Of a stretch of 6,889 bases of DNA, positions 1 to 6,889 are shown in pieces. Below the pieces are notes generated by a model. It was not told the DNA's origin. It was given only the letters and a program-made list of their open reading frames with translations, and did not search any database. The position numbers and the translations under genes are program-made. How positions within the stretch are numbered: the first letter of the stretch is position 1; each line of letters begins with the position of its first letter. Source of the stretch: DATMBL01 sp050735975 (GTDB lineage: Bacteria; Desulfobacterota; Binatia; UBA9968). Location: NCBI GenBank assembly GCA_050735975.1, contig JBOHVS010000229.1:1-6889 (forward strand), written 5' to 3'.

Positions 1-1136
1 ACATTCGTGTAGGTCATTCGCTCATGGCTTCGAATGACGGAGCGGTAGAAGCTGCTATGGATGACCTCGCCTTTTTGATTGATTTCCATGCAGACGGTGT
101 TGGTGAGACGATCCTCGCGAGGATTCAAACTGCAGATGCCGTTCGAAAGGGCCTCGGGGAGCATTGGAATAGCTCGATCCGGAAAATAGACGCTGGTTGC
201 CCGCTTATAAGCTTCCTGGTCCAACGCGCCGCCCGGTTCTACGTAGTAGGCTACGTCGGCGATAGAGACGAAGAGCTGATAACGGTCTCCGTGGCTTCGG
301 ATGTGGACGGCATCGTCGAAATCACGCGCATTCTCGCCGTCGATGGTGACAATCGGCAAGCTCCGCAGATCTTTGCGCGAGGCCAGTTCTTCCGGAGCAA
401 TCGCCAACACGCGCTTCGCGGCTTCGCGATGAATCTCATCGGGAAAGGTCGCCGGCAGATCATAGCGGAAAATAATCGATTGAACCTGGACTTCCGGATC
501 GTCGTGGTTTCCGATGACTTGCACTAGACGGGCTTCAGGCGTTGAGAGCGCTGTGCCGTACCGTGAGATTTCGGCGGCGATGACGCTTCCTTTTTCGGGT
601 CGATGGCTGCCCGAGTTCAGCCGGATCGCGGGAGCGATTCTCGAGTCCATGGGAATAAGATAGGCTTTGCCGTCGAATTCATTATACGTGCCGATGAGTT
701 GCTTATGTCGCCGTTCAATAATCTGCGCGACATGGGCCTCGACTCCGCCACGCTTTTTTCGGTCAACGCGGACTATCACCTGATCGCCGTGCATTACGTG
801 GCGCATCTCCCGGCGACTCAGATAGACGTCTTCGGCGCTTTTGTCGTCGGGAATGAGGAAACCGTATCCATCAGGGTGGGCGTGAACCCGCCCCGCGACC
901 AGGTTCCGACCGTCGGGAAGAGCATAATGGTTCTTTTTCAAGCGCACCATCCGCCCTTCACGGGTCAGCTCTCGCAAGCAATCAGCCACGAGTCCAAGAT
1001 CACCGTGCGAGAAGCCGGCCTTTCTCACGATCTCAGCCGGGGTCAGCCGCTCCCGCGGCTTTTTGGCAAACAGATCGAGAATCTTCTGACGCGCGCGCGG
1101 CGGGGTAGACACCCCGGCTTGAGGATTGATGCTCAT
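1..1136 (-). CDS. rnr: Ribonuclease R, 3'-5' exoribonuclease (C-terminus beyond left edge)
   Basis: RNase R degrades structured RNA processively from the 3' end in the cytoplasm, acting in mRNA decay and RNA quality control. Translating the minus strand from the ATG at 1136 gives 378 complete residues, open to the edge. A winged-helix-like segment lies at about residues 15-68, followed by cold-shock/OB-like domains at about 70-205 (for example VAGRVHAHPDGYGFLIPDD). The RNB catalytic domain starts near 245. Its signature IDGENARDFDDAV is at 265-277, so the metal-binding aspartates are D266, D272, D274 and D275, equivalent to D272, D278, D280 and D281 of E. coli RNase R. LSNGICSLNPREDRL follows. 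The family is usually 700-800 residues, so about half is missing only because the window ends. The gene starts 29 bases after the DUF4911 gene and is probably co-transcribed with it. RNase II is the alternative, but the N-terminal helix-turn-helix favours RNase R. The start has no well-placed Shine-Dalgarno. Confidence 0.95.
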   Translation of the reverse strand, partial: MSINPQAGVSTPPRARQKILDLFAKKPRERLTPAEIVRKAGFSHGDLGLVADCLRELTREGRMVRLKKNHYALPDGRNLVAGRVHAHPDGYGFLIPDDKSAEDVYLSRREMRHVMHGDQVIVRVDRKKRGGVEAHVAQIIERRHKQLIGTYNEFDGKAYLIPMDSRIAPAIRLNSGSHRPEKGSVIAAEISRYGTALSTPEARLVQVIGNHDDPEVQVQSIIFRYDLPATFPDEIHREAAKRVLAIAPEELASRKDLRSLPIVTIDGENARDFDDAVHIRSHGDRYQLFVSIADVAYYVEPGGALDQEAYKRATSVYFPDRAIPMLPEALSNGICSLNPREDRLTNTVCMEINQKGEVIHSSFYRSVIRSHERMTYTN

Positions 1137-1165
1137 GGTTTTAATGATTCAGCATAACCTCAATC

Positions 1166-1444
1166 TCAACCTAACCCCTGCGCTTCGGTCGCAAGCTCGG
1201 ACATCAGCCAGTCGTCGGTGAGATCAGCGGGCCGTGGAATCTCTATCAAAGGAAGTTCCTGCCCTAAAGATTCCAGGATCTTCCGTGCCACTTCGAGAAA
1301 GTCATGAACAGCCAGGAGAACGATGATCGCCCGTTTCCGATCTACGGTGCGAATGATGCCTACCTCCTCATAGGATTCGAAGATAAATTTTATGTAGGCG
1401 ATGTGCTCGGGGCGAATTTCTAGATATATCGCGTAGAGATCCAT
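1166..1444 (-). CDS. Small DUF4911-type protein of unknown function
   Basis: This encodes a 92-residue soluble protein with no signal peptide or membrane segment. The opening stretch, with IRPEHIAYIKFIFESYEEVG and then RTVDRKRAIIVLLA, resembles the DUF4911 family as I remember it; no function is known for that family. The predicted pattern is beta-alpha-beta-alpha, with a helix at about residues 45-60 (VHDFLEVARKILESL) and a flexible acidic tail. The frame stays open upstream to 1615, but that extension overlaps the conserved 3' end of the asmA-like gene and is basic and low in complexity. I therefore chose the ATG at 1444, which lies 10 bases after the asmA-like stop with an AGG about 9 bases upstream. 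The tight spacing to both neighbours supports co-transcription with the asmA-like gene and rnr. A link to RNA or envelope metabolism is speculation from position only. Confidence 0.8.
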   Translation of the reverse strand: MDLYAIYLEIRPEHIAYIKFIFESYEEVGIIRTVDRKRAIIVLLAVHDFLEVARKILESLGQELPLIEIPRPADLTDDWLMSELATEAQGLG

Positions 1445-1454
1445 GAAATCAGGC

Positions 1455-4160
1455 CTACCGCCTAAGCAACTCTTCGAGTGATTTTGGCAGCCATTCGCCT
1501 TTGTCCCTCTTTTCCTGCTCTTCTTCACCGCTCCCGGTGGCCCCCTCGGCCGTCTGCGGGGATCGAACCCCGAGGGCTTGCGCCAAGGCACGATTCTCCG
1601 GTCGTATCTTGACATTGGGAAGCCTGCCTTCCACTCGGAAGGAAAGCGCCAGTCTTCCTCGTCGATCCAACAGGTGCCGAATGGCTTTATGCTCCTGCTG
1701 AAGCTCTTGCGTGAGGTGTTGTGATAGAACGAATAACCCGCTCCATCTTGTGGTTTTGTCGAACCCCACCCATCCGGCCGCGGTGATCGTATAGTCCGGC
1801 GTCACTAGAATGAGATTGTCGGTGCGGAGCCGTTGCCGCTCCACGGTAAAACTAGCCTTGATTACATCAAACGGCGTATCCTGTCGATTCACCGACTCGG
1901 TAAGCATTGGGGGGAGCCGTGACGCGACACCGGTTGAGTCGGAAACGCCCCGGTGCCGCGGTAAGAACATGGCGATCAAATTGATATCTCTGATGGTGCC
2001 TTGATAAATCGCGGTTTCACCTGCGCCTCTTACAACCTGCTGAATGGTCGCGCCGTTCTGAGGTGTGGCATTAAACCGGCCGCGAAGGTTGAGTTGGCCC
2101 TCGACCCGACCTTTTAGCTGTGGGAAATTCTGCTTGACGAGTTCGGCGACATCCACAGAAGCGAGCTCAGACGTTAGTTCAAACCGCTGTGTATGGTCGC
2201 TGTCGGTCATCCAGAATCCTTGTGACTGAATCGTTCCGTTCATTGCGCGCAAGAAAAAATCCTTGAAGCTGATGCCCCGCGGAGACCAGGAAACGTCGGC
2301 TCGTAGATCGCGGTAGGCTGCTCCATCCAGAGTTCCCTCCGCCGAAGAGAAGATTCCCTCTACCAACGGCGCGCCATTGTCAATTTGAGCTTCTCCGGCG
2401 AAGGTTACGTCCTTAATCTGGTTTGATATGTTGGCGGGGAAGATAGGCAAGTCCATCGGGTTTAATTCCCGAGACGAGAATTTGAAACCAGCCTTCGGCT
2501 GGGCGAGATCCGCTACGGAGGCGGTCATTTTTATGTTAGATGAACCCAACCGAAAGGAGGCATTTTCAACACGAGCCTCTCGTCCGGCAAACGAGACGTC
2601 AGCGTCAAGCTGATCGATCTTCCTGCCGCTCTCCTTGTGTCTTAACTCGGCATCCGCCAGTTTTAACTTGCCCCCAAGTTTCCAGCGGCCGTCGGGGGTA
2701 GGAAATTTGCCCTCGAATGTAAGGTCCCAAACGACCTTACCGCGAACCCCATAAAACGACAGACCGGGGACGAAATGACTCCAGGCGGCCAGCGGGCTCG
2801 GCTCGTTTTGCAGCTTGAGTCGCAATCTAGGCTCTGGGCTCTCTTCAAAGGCGCCGCTCAAGGTCATTTTCGAGCTGCCGAGACTTAGCGCTGATTTATG
2901 AAGAATCAGACCATTCTTCAGCCGCGAGATTGCAGCGCGCAGTTCAGCCGGATTTCCTGCCGGCTTACGCAGCCAATCCCCAAACCGAATCTCACTTCTG
3001 CCGGCTTTGATCAAAGCGCCGATCCGAAGGTTCTTCCAAGTGCCTTCGAATTGGCTGTAGATGCTAACAGGACCTTCGGTCACGAGCGTGGCAGGCAAGA
3101 GCGCTTCTATTTGAGGCAAGCGGCGAAGATCGGTCAGTTTGACAGGATCGAGGGTAAACTTCCCTTTGAGCTGTGCTTTAGACCAGGCGCGGCTTTCCGG
3201 CAGTTCCACTTGCCCGGTCAGGGTTGCGTTGTAATCGGACGATCCGAATAGCAGTCCTTTCAGGATAACGTCGGTGATTCGAGGCCGTTCAAAAGTGCCC
3301 GACACTTTCGCCCGCATCGCGAACGGACCGGCTACCTCGAGCTCGCGTGGAATTTTATTCCTCAGAATAGGCATGGCGCGCGTAAGCAGCGGAACCTGGA
3401 GGGAGTCAAGCTGTATCTCGAGCTCTACAGGCTGTTGGAGCCAGTTAAGACCCTGCGCGCTCGGGCCCAGTTCTCCTTCGATCCGAACGTCGTGACTCAA
3501 GCCTTCGGCGATTGCCGCGGTGAATCTAATTCTTGTTTTGCCCCGCGGGTTTAATCCTTTAAGTTCCATCTCGACGTTTCTCACCTGAAGCTCCGCAGGC
3601 TCTTTAACCGAGCGATCGATAAAATCCACCCGGCCGTTTCTGATTTGCATCTTGGTGATGAGAAAATTCGCCGCCGTGTGGTTTCGTTCTTGCCTCGCCG
3701 CTCGCGATCTGGGTGATGACCCGGCTTCTTTCTTCCGGTCAGCGAGCGCGGACAGATTCAAACGCCCGGCTTCATCGGTGATGACCTGGAATTCAGGATC
3801 TTCAAAGGTCAATGAATCGACTACAATCCTGCCGAGGAGCAGTTGGGTTATGCTCACTCCCAGTTTCAATTCTCTCGCTCGGACCAGGGGAGTAGCGGCA
3901 AAACGAGGATTATCGGCAATACGAAACTCTCTGGCCGAGAAGCCCAGGCCACTCCAAAGACTCACTTCGAGCCCGTCGAACGTAACATCTTTGCCTAACA
4001 ATTTTTGCAGCTCTTGACGGAGCTGCTCCCGGCTCTGCCCAGCCAAGGTGTTCAACGAATGAATTAAAAAAAAGATCGCACCGGCGAACACGATCGCGAT
4101 GAGCAAGAGATGTTTCGCAGAGATTCTCACGGGCGGGTGGGCTAGAGATGGTGATCTCAA
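1455..4160 (-). CDS. AsmA family protein, inner-membrane-anchored, periplasmic
   Basis: This 901-residue protein has one N-terminal membrane anchor (about residues 17-36, LLLIAIVFAGAIFFLIHSL) with basic residues before it, so the bulk should sit in the periplasm. Residues 48-140 match the AsmA N-terminal module: a lipid-groove start (LLGKDVTFDGLEV), then ARELKLGVSITQLLLGRIVV, then DPEFQVITDEAGRLNLSAL. The remainder is a long series of amphipathic beta-strands. The AsmA-like C-terminal region lies at about 600-850, including GRFNATPQNGATIQQVVRGA near 690-710. The last 30 residues are charged and probably disordered. Family members such as TamB, YhdP and YdbH form bridge-like beta structures implicated in moving phospholipid to the outer membrane; applying that role here is inference. 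The most upstream start is TTG at 4160, and GTG at 4130 is an alternative that still keeps the anchor. No ATG is available before the membrane segment. It heads the asmA-DUF4911-rnr group. Confidence 0.9.
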   Translation of the reverse strand: MRSPSLAHPPVRISAKHLLLIAIVFAGAIFFLIHSLNTLAGQSREQLRQELQKLLGKDVTFDGLEVSLWSGLGFSAREFRIADNPRFAATPLVRARELKLGVSITQLLLGRIVVDSLTFEDPEFQVITDEAGRLNLSALADRKKEAGSSPRSRAARQERNHTAANFLITKMQIRNGRVDFIDRSVKEPAELQVRNVEMELKGLNPRGKTRIRFTAAIAEGLSHDVRIEGELGPSAQGLNWLQQPVELEIQLDSLQVPLLTRAMPILRNKIPRELEVAGPFAMRAKVSGTFERPRITDVILKGLLFGSSDYNATLTGQVELPESRAWSKAQLKGKFTLDPVKLTDLRRLPQIEALLPATLVTEGPVSIYSQFEGTWKNLRIGALIKAGRSEIRFGDWLRKPAGNPAELRAAISRLKNGLILHKSALSLGSSKMTLSGAFEESPEPRLRLKLQNEPSPLAAWSHFVPGLSFYGVRGKVVWDLTFEGKFPTPDGRWKLGGKLKLADAELRHKESGRKIDQLDADVSFAGREARVENASFRLGSSNIKMTASVADLAQPKAGFKFSSRELNPMDLPIFPANISNQIKDVTFAGEAQIDNGAPLVEGIFSSAEGTLDGAAYRDLRADVSWSPRGISFKDFFLRAMNGTIQSQGFWMTDSDHTQRFELTSELASVDVAELVKQNFPQLKGRVEGQLNLRGRFNATPQNGATIQQVVRGAGETAIYQGTIRDINLIAMFLPRHRGVSDSTGVASRLPPMLTESVNRQDTPFDVIKASFTVERQRLRTDNLILVTPDYTITAAGWVGFDKTTRWSGLFVLSQHLTQELQQEHKAIRHLLDRRGRLALSFRVEGRLPNVKIRPENRALAQALGVRSPQTAEGATGSGEEEQEKRDKGEWLPKSLEELLRR

Positions 4161-4198
4161 GTGGCCGAAATCTCTCGTCTTAGACTAATAGAGTGGTT

Positions 4199-4265
4199 GT
4201 CACTCCCGCGGATCCGCCGAAGGACGGATCCGTCCGACGCCCTGTGGCGGATTCGCTGGAATGAC
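4199..4265. repeat. Imperfect 20-bp inverted repeat enclosing a perfect palindrome
   Basis: The left arm at 4199-4218 and the right arm at 4246-4265 are reverse complements at 17 of 20 positions. The 27-base spacer contains a perfect 14-base palindrome, ggacggatccgtcc, at 4222-4235. The ends read gtcactcc and ggaatgac, the style of short dispersed intergenic repeats common in bacterial genomes. As RNA on either strand it could fold into a long branched hairpin. No T-run follows it on the minus strand, so it is not an obvious intrinsic terminator. It lies between the thiolase and asmA-like genes, so it could block exonucleases or damp read-through. Copies elsewhere in the genome cannot be seen from this window. 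Confidence 0.8.
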
Positions 4266-4268
4266 GCG

Positions 4269-4293
4269 CAAAACAAAAACTCTTATGCATAAG
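4269..4293 (-). terminator. Possible weak terminator after the thiolase gene
   Basis: On the minus strand, a perfect 12-base palindrome, CTTATGCATAAG (4282-4293), is followed directly by a T-rich stretch (4269-4280, AGTTTTTGTTTT sense). The element starts about 50 bases after the thiolase stop. The stem is only 4-6 AT-rich base pairs, so it would be inefficient alone. The larger inverted repeat just downstream may add to it. It is the only terminator-like signal between the two gene groups. Confidence 0.3.
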
Positions 4294-4342
4294 GATTCTG
4301 AAAGACAGTTCTCGAACCTCTCGCAGTGCAGCCGAGCGCGCC

Positions 4343-5545
4343 TCAGTTCATCCGCTCGACAATGGTGGCGATGCCCTGGCCCACTCCGATACACATTGTC
4401 GCCAAGCCGTACCGGCTGCCGCGTTTCTTCATTTCGTGGATTAACGTGGTCATCAGGCGCGCTCCGCTGCAGCCGAGCGGATGACCTAAAGCGATCGCCC
4501 CACCGTTCACGTTGAGCTTCTTGGGATCGATACCCAGCTCACGAGCACAGGCAAGAACCTGTGACGCGAAGGCTTCGTTCAATTCGACAAGATCGATCTG
4601 ATCGATCCTGAGCCCGGCTCTCTTCAGCGCTTTCTCCGTAGCCGGAATCGGACCGATGCCCATATAGTTCGGGTGAACTCCGGCGGCGGCCGAAGCGACG
4701 ATGCGCGCGAACGGCTTGAGTTTCAGTTGCTCGGCTTTCTCTGGCGTCGCCAACAGCAAGGCCGCCGCGCCGTCCGAAAGAGGCGAGGAATTGCCCGCCG
4801 TAACCGTGCCACCTTTTTTGAAGGATGGCGCCAGCGCGGCAAGTTTATCGAGCGAAGTATCGGACCTCGGTCCCTCGTCTTTATCGTAGATCTGCGGCGC
4901 GCCTTTTCTCTGCGGCGCCGCGAAGGCGACCATCTCATCCGTAAGCCGGCCATCTTTTTGCGCGTTGACCGCCTTTTGGTGGCTCCCCAGCGCGAACTCG
5001 TCTTGCGCTTCGCGGCTGATTCGATATTTCTCCGCGACGTTTTCGGCCGTCTCGCCGTTGTTGATCAGAGAATAGAGCTCGGCCATCCGAGGATTGGGAA
5101 AGCGCCAGCCAAGCGAGCTGTCGTAGACGGTCACGTCGCCGCGCTGGAAAGGAACCGCGCTTTTCCCCATGACCAGCGGGCCGCGCGTCATGCTCTCGAC
5201 GCCGCCGGCGACGAACAAATCGCCGTGCTCGGTTTGAATCGCCCGCCCCGCCTGGTTGATGGCCTCGAGGCCGGAACCGCAGAGACGATTCACCGTTGCG
5301 CCGGGAATCGTATAGGGAAGGCCCGCGAGCAAAGAGGCATTGCGCGCGACGTTGCGCGAATCTTCTCCGGCTTGATTGGTGCAACCCAGATAGACATCCT
5401 CGATTTCCTCCTTATTGACGCCGGTTTTTTCCAAAAGTCTGGCGATGATGTAGGCCGCCAGATCGTCGGTTCGGACGTCTTTGAAGATTCCCCCATAGCG
5501 CCCCATGGGTGTGCGCAGAGCTTCGACGATGACTGCTTCGTTCAT
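4343..5545 (-). CDS. Thiolase, PcaF/PaaJ-like (3-oxoadipyl-CoA / acetyl-CoA acyltransferase)
   Basis: This complete 400-residue thiolase has the normal family length. It cleaves a 3-oxoacyl-CoA with CoA to acetyl-CoA plus a shortened acyl-CoA, or catalyses the reverse condensation, in the cytoplasm. The nucleophilic cysteine is C89 in NRLCGSG. NEAF is at 323-326, the histidine is H355 in GGAIALGHPLG, and the second catalytic cysteine is C385 in ATMCIGVGQG. Segments such as GCTNQAGEDSRNVAR (54-68) and SLGWRFPNP (144-152) resemble the PcaF/PaaJ branch, which splits 3-oxoadipyl-CoA into succinyl-CoA and acetyl-CoA. A general fatty-acid or acetoacetyl-CoA thiolase is the alternative, and substrate cannot be fixed from sequence alone. 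The ATG overlaps the upstream gene's TGA by 4 bases (ATGA), indicating translational coupling. AGGTG at 5551-5555 is well placed 5 bases before the start. The preceding dehydrogenase genes supply the previous pathway step. Confidence 0.95.
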   Translation of the reverse strand: MNEAVIVEALRTPMGRYGGIFKDVRTDDLAAYIIARLLEKTGVNKEEIEDVYLGCTNQAGEDSRNVARNASLLAGLPYTIPGATVNRLCGSGLEAINQAGRAIQTEHGDLFVAGGVESMTRGPLVMGKSAVPFQRGDVTVYDSSLGWRFPNPRMAELYSLINNGETAENVAEKYRISREAQDEFALGSHQKAVNAQKDGRLTDEMVAFAAPQRKGAPQIYDKDEGPRSDTSLDKLAALAPSFKKGGTVTAGNSSPLSDGAAALLLATPEKAEQLKLKPFARIVASAAAGVHPNYMGIGPIPATEKALKRAGLRIDQIDLVELNEAFASQVLACARELGIDPKKLNVNGGAIALGHPLGCSGARLMTTLIHEMKKRGSRYGLATMCIGVGQGIATIVERMN

Positions 5546-6288
5546 GGCTTCACCTGGTCTTCCCGATAATTATAGAAGCCTCTCCCGGTTGCTTGGCCGT
5601 GAAAACCTGCCGACACCAATTTTCTCAGCAGCGGAGCGGGACGGTAGCGATCGTCGCCGGTCTCGCGCTGCAGCCCCTCCAGGACCGCAAGAACTTCATC
5701 CAGGCCGATCTCGTCCGCCCAGCGAAGGGGACCCTGGGGATAGTTAACGCCGAGGCGCATGGCGATATCGATCTCGTCCGCCTGGGCAACTCCTTCTTCG
5801 AGAGCTCGCGCGGCTTCGTTAATAATCAAACTCAAGATGCGTGGAAAGGTCAAGCCGGCGGCGTCTTTAACGCGAATCGTCTCTTTCCCGAGCGACTTGA
5901 ACAGCTGCTCGGCTGCCTTAAGCGAGCTCTCAACGGTTCTCATCCCGCCGGCAAGCTCGACAACCTGTCGATCCTTCAGCGGATAAAAAGTGGCGAAGCC
6001 GACGATTCTTTCAGGAGTTTTTGCCGAGGACGAGAGGTAGGTAGTCGCCGCTCCTAAACAAGATGTGATGATGACCGTCGAGGCTGGAAGGGTCGCATCG
6101 AGTGCTTCGAGCATGGACCTTTTTCGGCCGTGGTTGCCGGCGAAGGTATCGACAACCAGCGTGGTCGTTGGCGCGAGCGCCGAGGCGTCGGCGGATGGCG
6201 CCGGCTCGAGCCCTTTTTCGCGAGCCAAAGCAAGTAACTCAACTGCGAGCCGGCTGTCGCCGACGATCGCGAGACTACTTTTTGCCAT
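5542..6288 (-). CDS. 3-hydroxyacyl-CoA dehydrogenase-like protein, PaaH C-terminal half, probable pseudoenzyme
   Basis: This 248-residue protein is related along its whole length to the 3-hydroxyacyl-CoA dehydrogenase encoded just upstream and to the second half of fused PaaH proteins. The clearest match to E. coli PaaH is IDIAMRLGVNYPQGPLRWA at about 173-191, followed by DDRYRPAPLLRK (212-223). The N-terminal Rossmann fold looks worn: where GxGxxG is expected it has VGDSRLA (9-15), so NAD binding is doubtful. Aligned with its neighbour, the catalytic histidine position is A99 (GFATFYP) and the catalytic asparagine position is P149 (LTFPRI); E111 is kept. It probably supports the active subunit structurally or in substrate binding, like the C-terminal half of PaaH; this is inference. 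It starts 14 bases inside the upstream gene and overlaps the thiolase ATG by 4 bases. The ATG has AGAGG 11 bases upstream. Confidence 0.85.
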   Translation of the reverse strand: MAKSSLAIVGDSRLAVELLALAREKGLEPAPSADASALAPTTTLVVDTFAGNHGRKRSMLEALDATLPASTVIITSCLGAATTYLSSSAKTPERIVGFATFYPLKDRQVVELAGGMRTVESSLKAAEQLFKSLGKETIRVKDAAGLTFPRILSLIINEAARALEEGVAQADEIDIAMRLGVNYPQGPLRWADEIGLDEVLAVLEGLQRETGDDRYRPAPLLRKLVSAGFHGQATGRGFYNYREDQVKP

Positions 6289-6889
6289 AAACGTAAAAAC
6301 CTCTGCCGGTTTTGCGCCCGAGGTTTCCGCCCATCACCATTCGTTGTTGAATTGGGCTCGGACGGAACCGCGCGTCTTCAAAAAAGGACCGGTACAGAGA
6401 TTCAGTAGCGGCAAAATTAACATCGTTGCCGATCAAGTCCATTAGCTCGAAAGGGCCCATGCGGAAGTTCCCGGCTTCTTTCATGATCCGGTCGATCGCG
6501 TCCAACGCGGCATCGCCATCGCCCAGGATACGCAGCGCCTCATTGTAGAACGGACGGGCGATGCGGTTGACGATGAAGCCGGGCGTGTCTTTGGTGCGGG
6601 CCGGGGTTTTGCCCATCTCACGCATGAGCCGGGTGGCTTTGTCGATCGCTTCCTTGCTGGTACGATCTCCCTCGATCACTTCCACCAAGGCCATAAGCGG
6701 CGGCGGATTAAAGTAATGCAGCCCCAGCACGCGCTCCGGATAGCGCGTGCTCGCCGCAATGGCAGTTACGGAGAACGATGAGGTATTGGTCGCGAGAAGC
6801 GTCTCGGGCTCGCAGATCGCATCGAGCTGCTTGAATATATCGCGCTTCAGTTCGAGTTTCTCCGGCGCGGCCTCGATGGTCAAGGCGCT
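6275..6889 (-). CDS. 3-hydroxyacyl-CoA dehydrogenase, PaaH/FadB-like (N-terminus beyond right edge)
   Basis: The last 204 residues are present and the frame is open to the edge. The TTG at 6883 is an internal leucine, not a start. The enzyme oxidises a (3S)-hydroxyacyl-CoA to the 3-oxoacyl-CoA with NAD. Visible are the end of the NAD-binding domain (ALTIEAAPEKLELK), the serine motif ATNTSSFSV, the catalytic histidine in GLHYFNPPP, the glutamate in ALVEVIEG and the asparagine in GFIVNRIARPFYNEA. The C-terminal 3HCDH domain has FRMGPFELMDLIGNDVNFA and ends in LGRKTGRGFYVYGKK. All core catalytic residues in the visible part are intact. About 85 N-terminal residues with the GxGxxG loop are missing only because of the window edge. 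The FRMGPFELMDLIG...VNFA block is typical of PaaH, pointing to 3-hydroxyadipyl-CoA; 3-hydroxybutyryl-CoA or longer substrates remain possible. The stop lies inside the next gene, 14 bases past its ATG. Confidence 0.92.
   Translation of the reverse strand, partial: SALTIEAAPEKLELKRDIFKQLDAICEPETLLATNTSSFSVTAIAASTRYPERVLGLHYFNPPPLMALVEVIEGDRTSKEAIDKATRLMREMGKTPARTKDTPGFIVNRIARPFYNEALRILGDGDAALDAIDRIMKEAGNFRMGPFELMDLIGNDVNFAATESLYRSFFEDARFRPSPIQQRMVMGGNLGRKTGRGFYVYGKK
6300..6304 (-). promoter_or_regulatory. Probable Shine-Dalgarno for the second dehydrogenase gene
   Basis: AGAGG on the minus strand lies 11 bases before the ATG at 6288. The spacing is longer than ideal. The same bases encode the conserved GRGF of the upstream protein, so the match may be coincidental. 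If real, it supports separate translation of the second dehydrogenase half rather than a broken fusion. Confidence 0.35.

Noticed and set aside
24..1157. Two plus-strand open frames (24-527 and 603-1157)
   Set aside because: Both are antisense to the rnr reading frame, which shows unmistakable RNase R motifs on the minus strand.
1445..1615. Upstream extension of the DUF4911-type gene to the ATG at 1615
   Set aside because: The extra 57 residues overlap the asmA-like 3' end and look like arginine- and lysine-rich out-of-frame translation. The ATG at 1444 gives normal operon spacing and begins at the family-like part.
4161..4198. Possible sigma-70 promoter for the asmA-like gene (GTGACA-like -35 and TAAGAC-like -10)
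   Set aside because: The spacer is only 15 bases and the -10 match is poor, so it is not supported beyond chance.
4200..4515. Short open frames across the intergenic repeat on both strands
   Set aside because: They run through the inverted repeat and into the thiolase antisense or out of frame. They lack convincing start signals and resemble no protein.
4673..5569. Long plus-strand open frame of 298 codons opposite the thiolase
   Set aside because: It lies wholly antisense to a strongly conserved thiolase with all catalytic motifs. Its product is rich in arginine and resembles no family, as expected of a GC-rich shadow frame.

Overview
The window carries six protein-coding genes, all on the minus strand, and no RNA genes, CRISPR arrays or insertion sequences. 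By eye the base composition is moderately GC-rich. A large AsmA-family protein suggests a Gram-negative (outer-membrane) bacterium. Together with a DUF4911-type small protein and stand-alone acyl-CoA degradation genes, it resembles an environmental deltaproteobacterial or Binatota-like lineage. That placement is inference; no ribosomal marker is present.

In transcription order (right to left), the first block is catabolic. It holds a 3-hydroxyacyl-CoA dehydrogenase cut by the right edge, a second dehydrogenase-like protein overlapping it by 14 bases, and a PcaF/PaaJ-like thiolase overlapping that by 4 bases. Together they match the last two steps of a beta-oxidation-type route: oxidation of a 3-hydroxyacyl-CoA, then thiolytic cleavage. 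By resemblance this is the lower phenylacetate / beta-ketoadipate pathway. The two dehydrogenase genes look like the two halves of a PaaH-type protein that is one fused chain in other bacteria. The second half has lost its nucleotide-binding glycines and key catalytic residues.

A 182-base intergenic gap follows. It holds a weak terminator-like element and a conspicuous imperfect inverted repeat with a nested perfect palindrome, resembling a dispersed intergenic repeat.

The second block is asmA-like, then a 92-residue DUF4911-type gene, then rnr (ribonuclease R, cut by the left edge), with gaps of 10 and 29 bases. This is probably one operon joining envelope maintenance and RNA decay genes. 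The rnr gene has no stop within the window; it was found by translating the minus strand directly.

I see no clearly new multi-gene system. The points most worth checking are the split PaaH with its pseudoenzyme half, the single-base A-run at the split junction, and the intergenic repeat.
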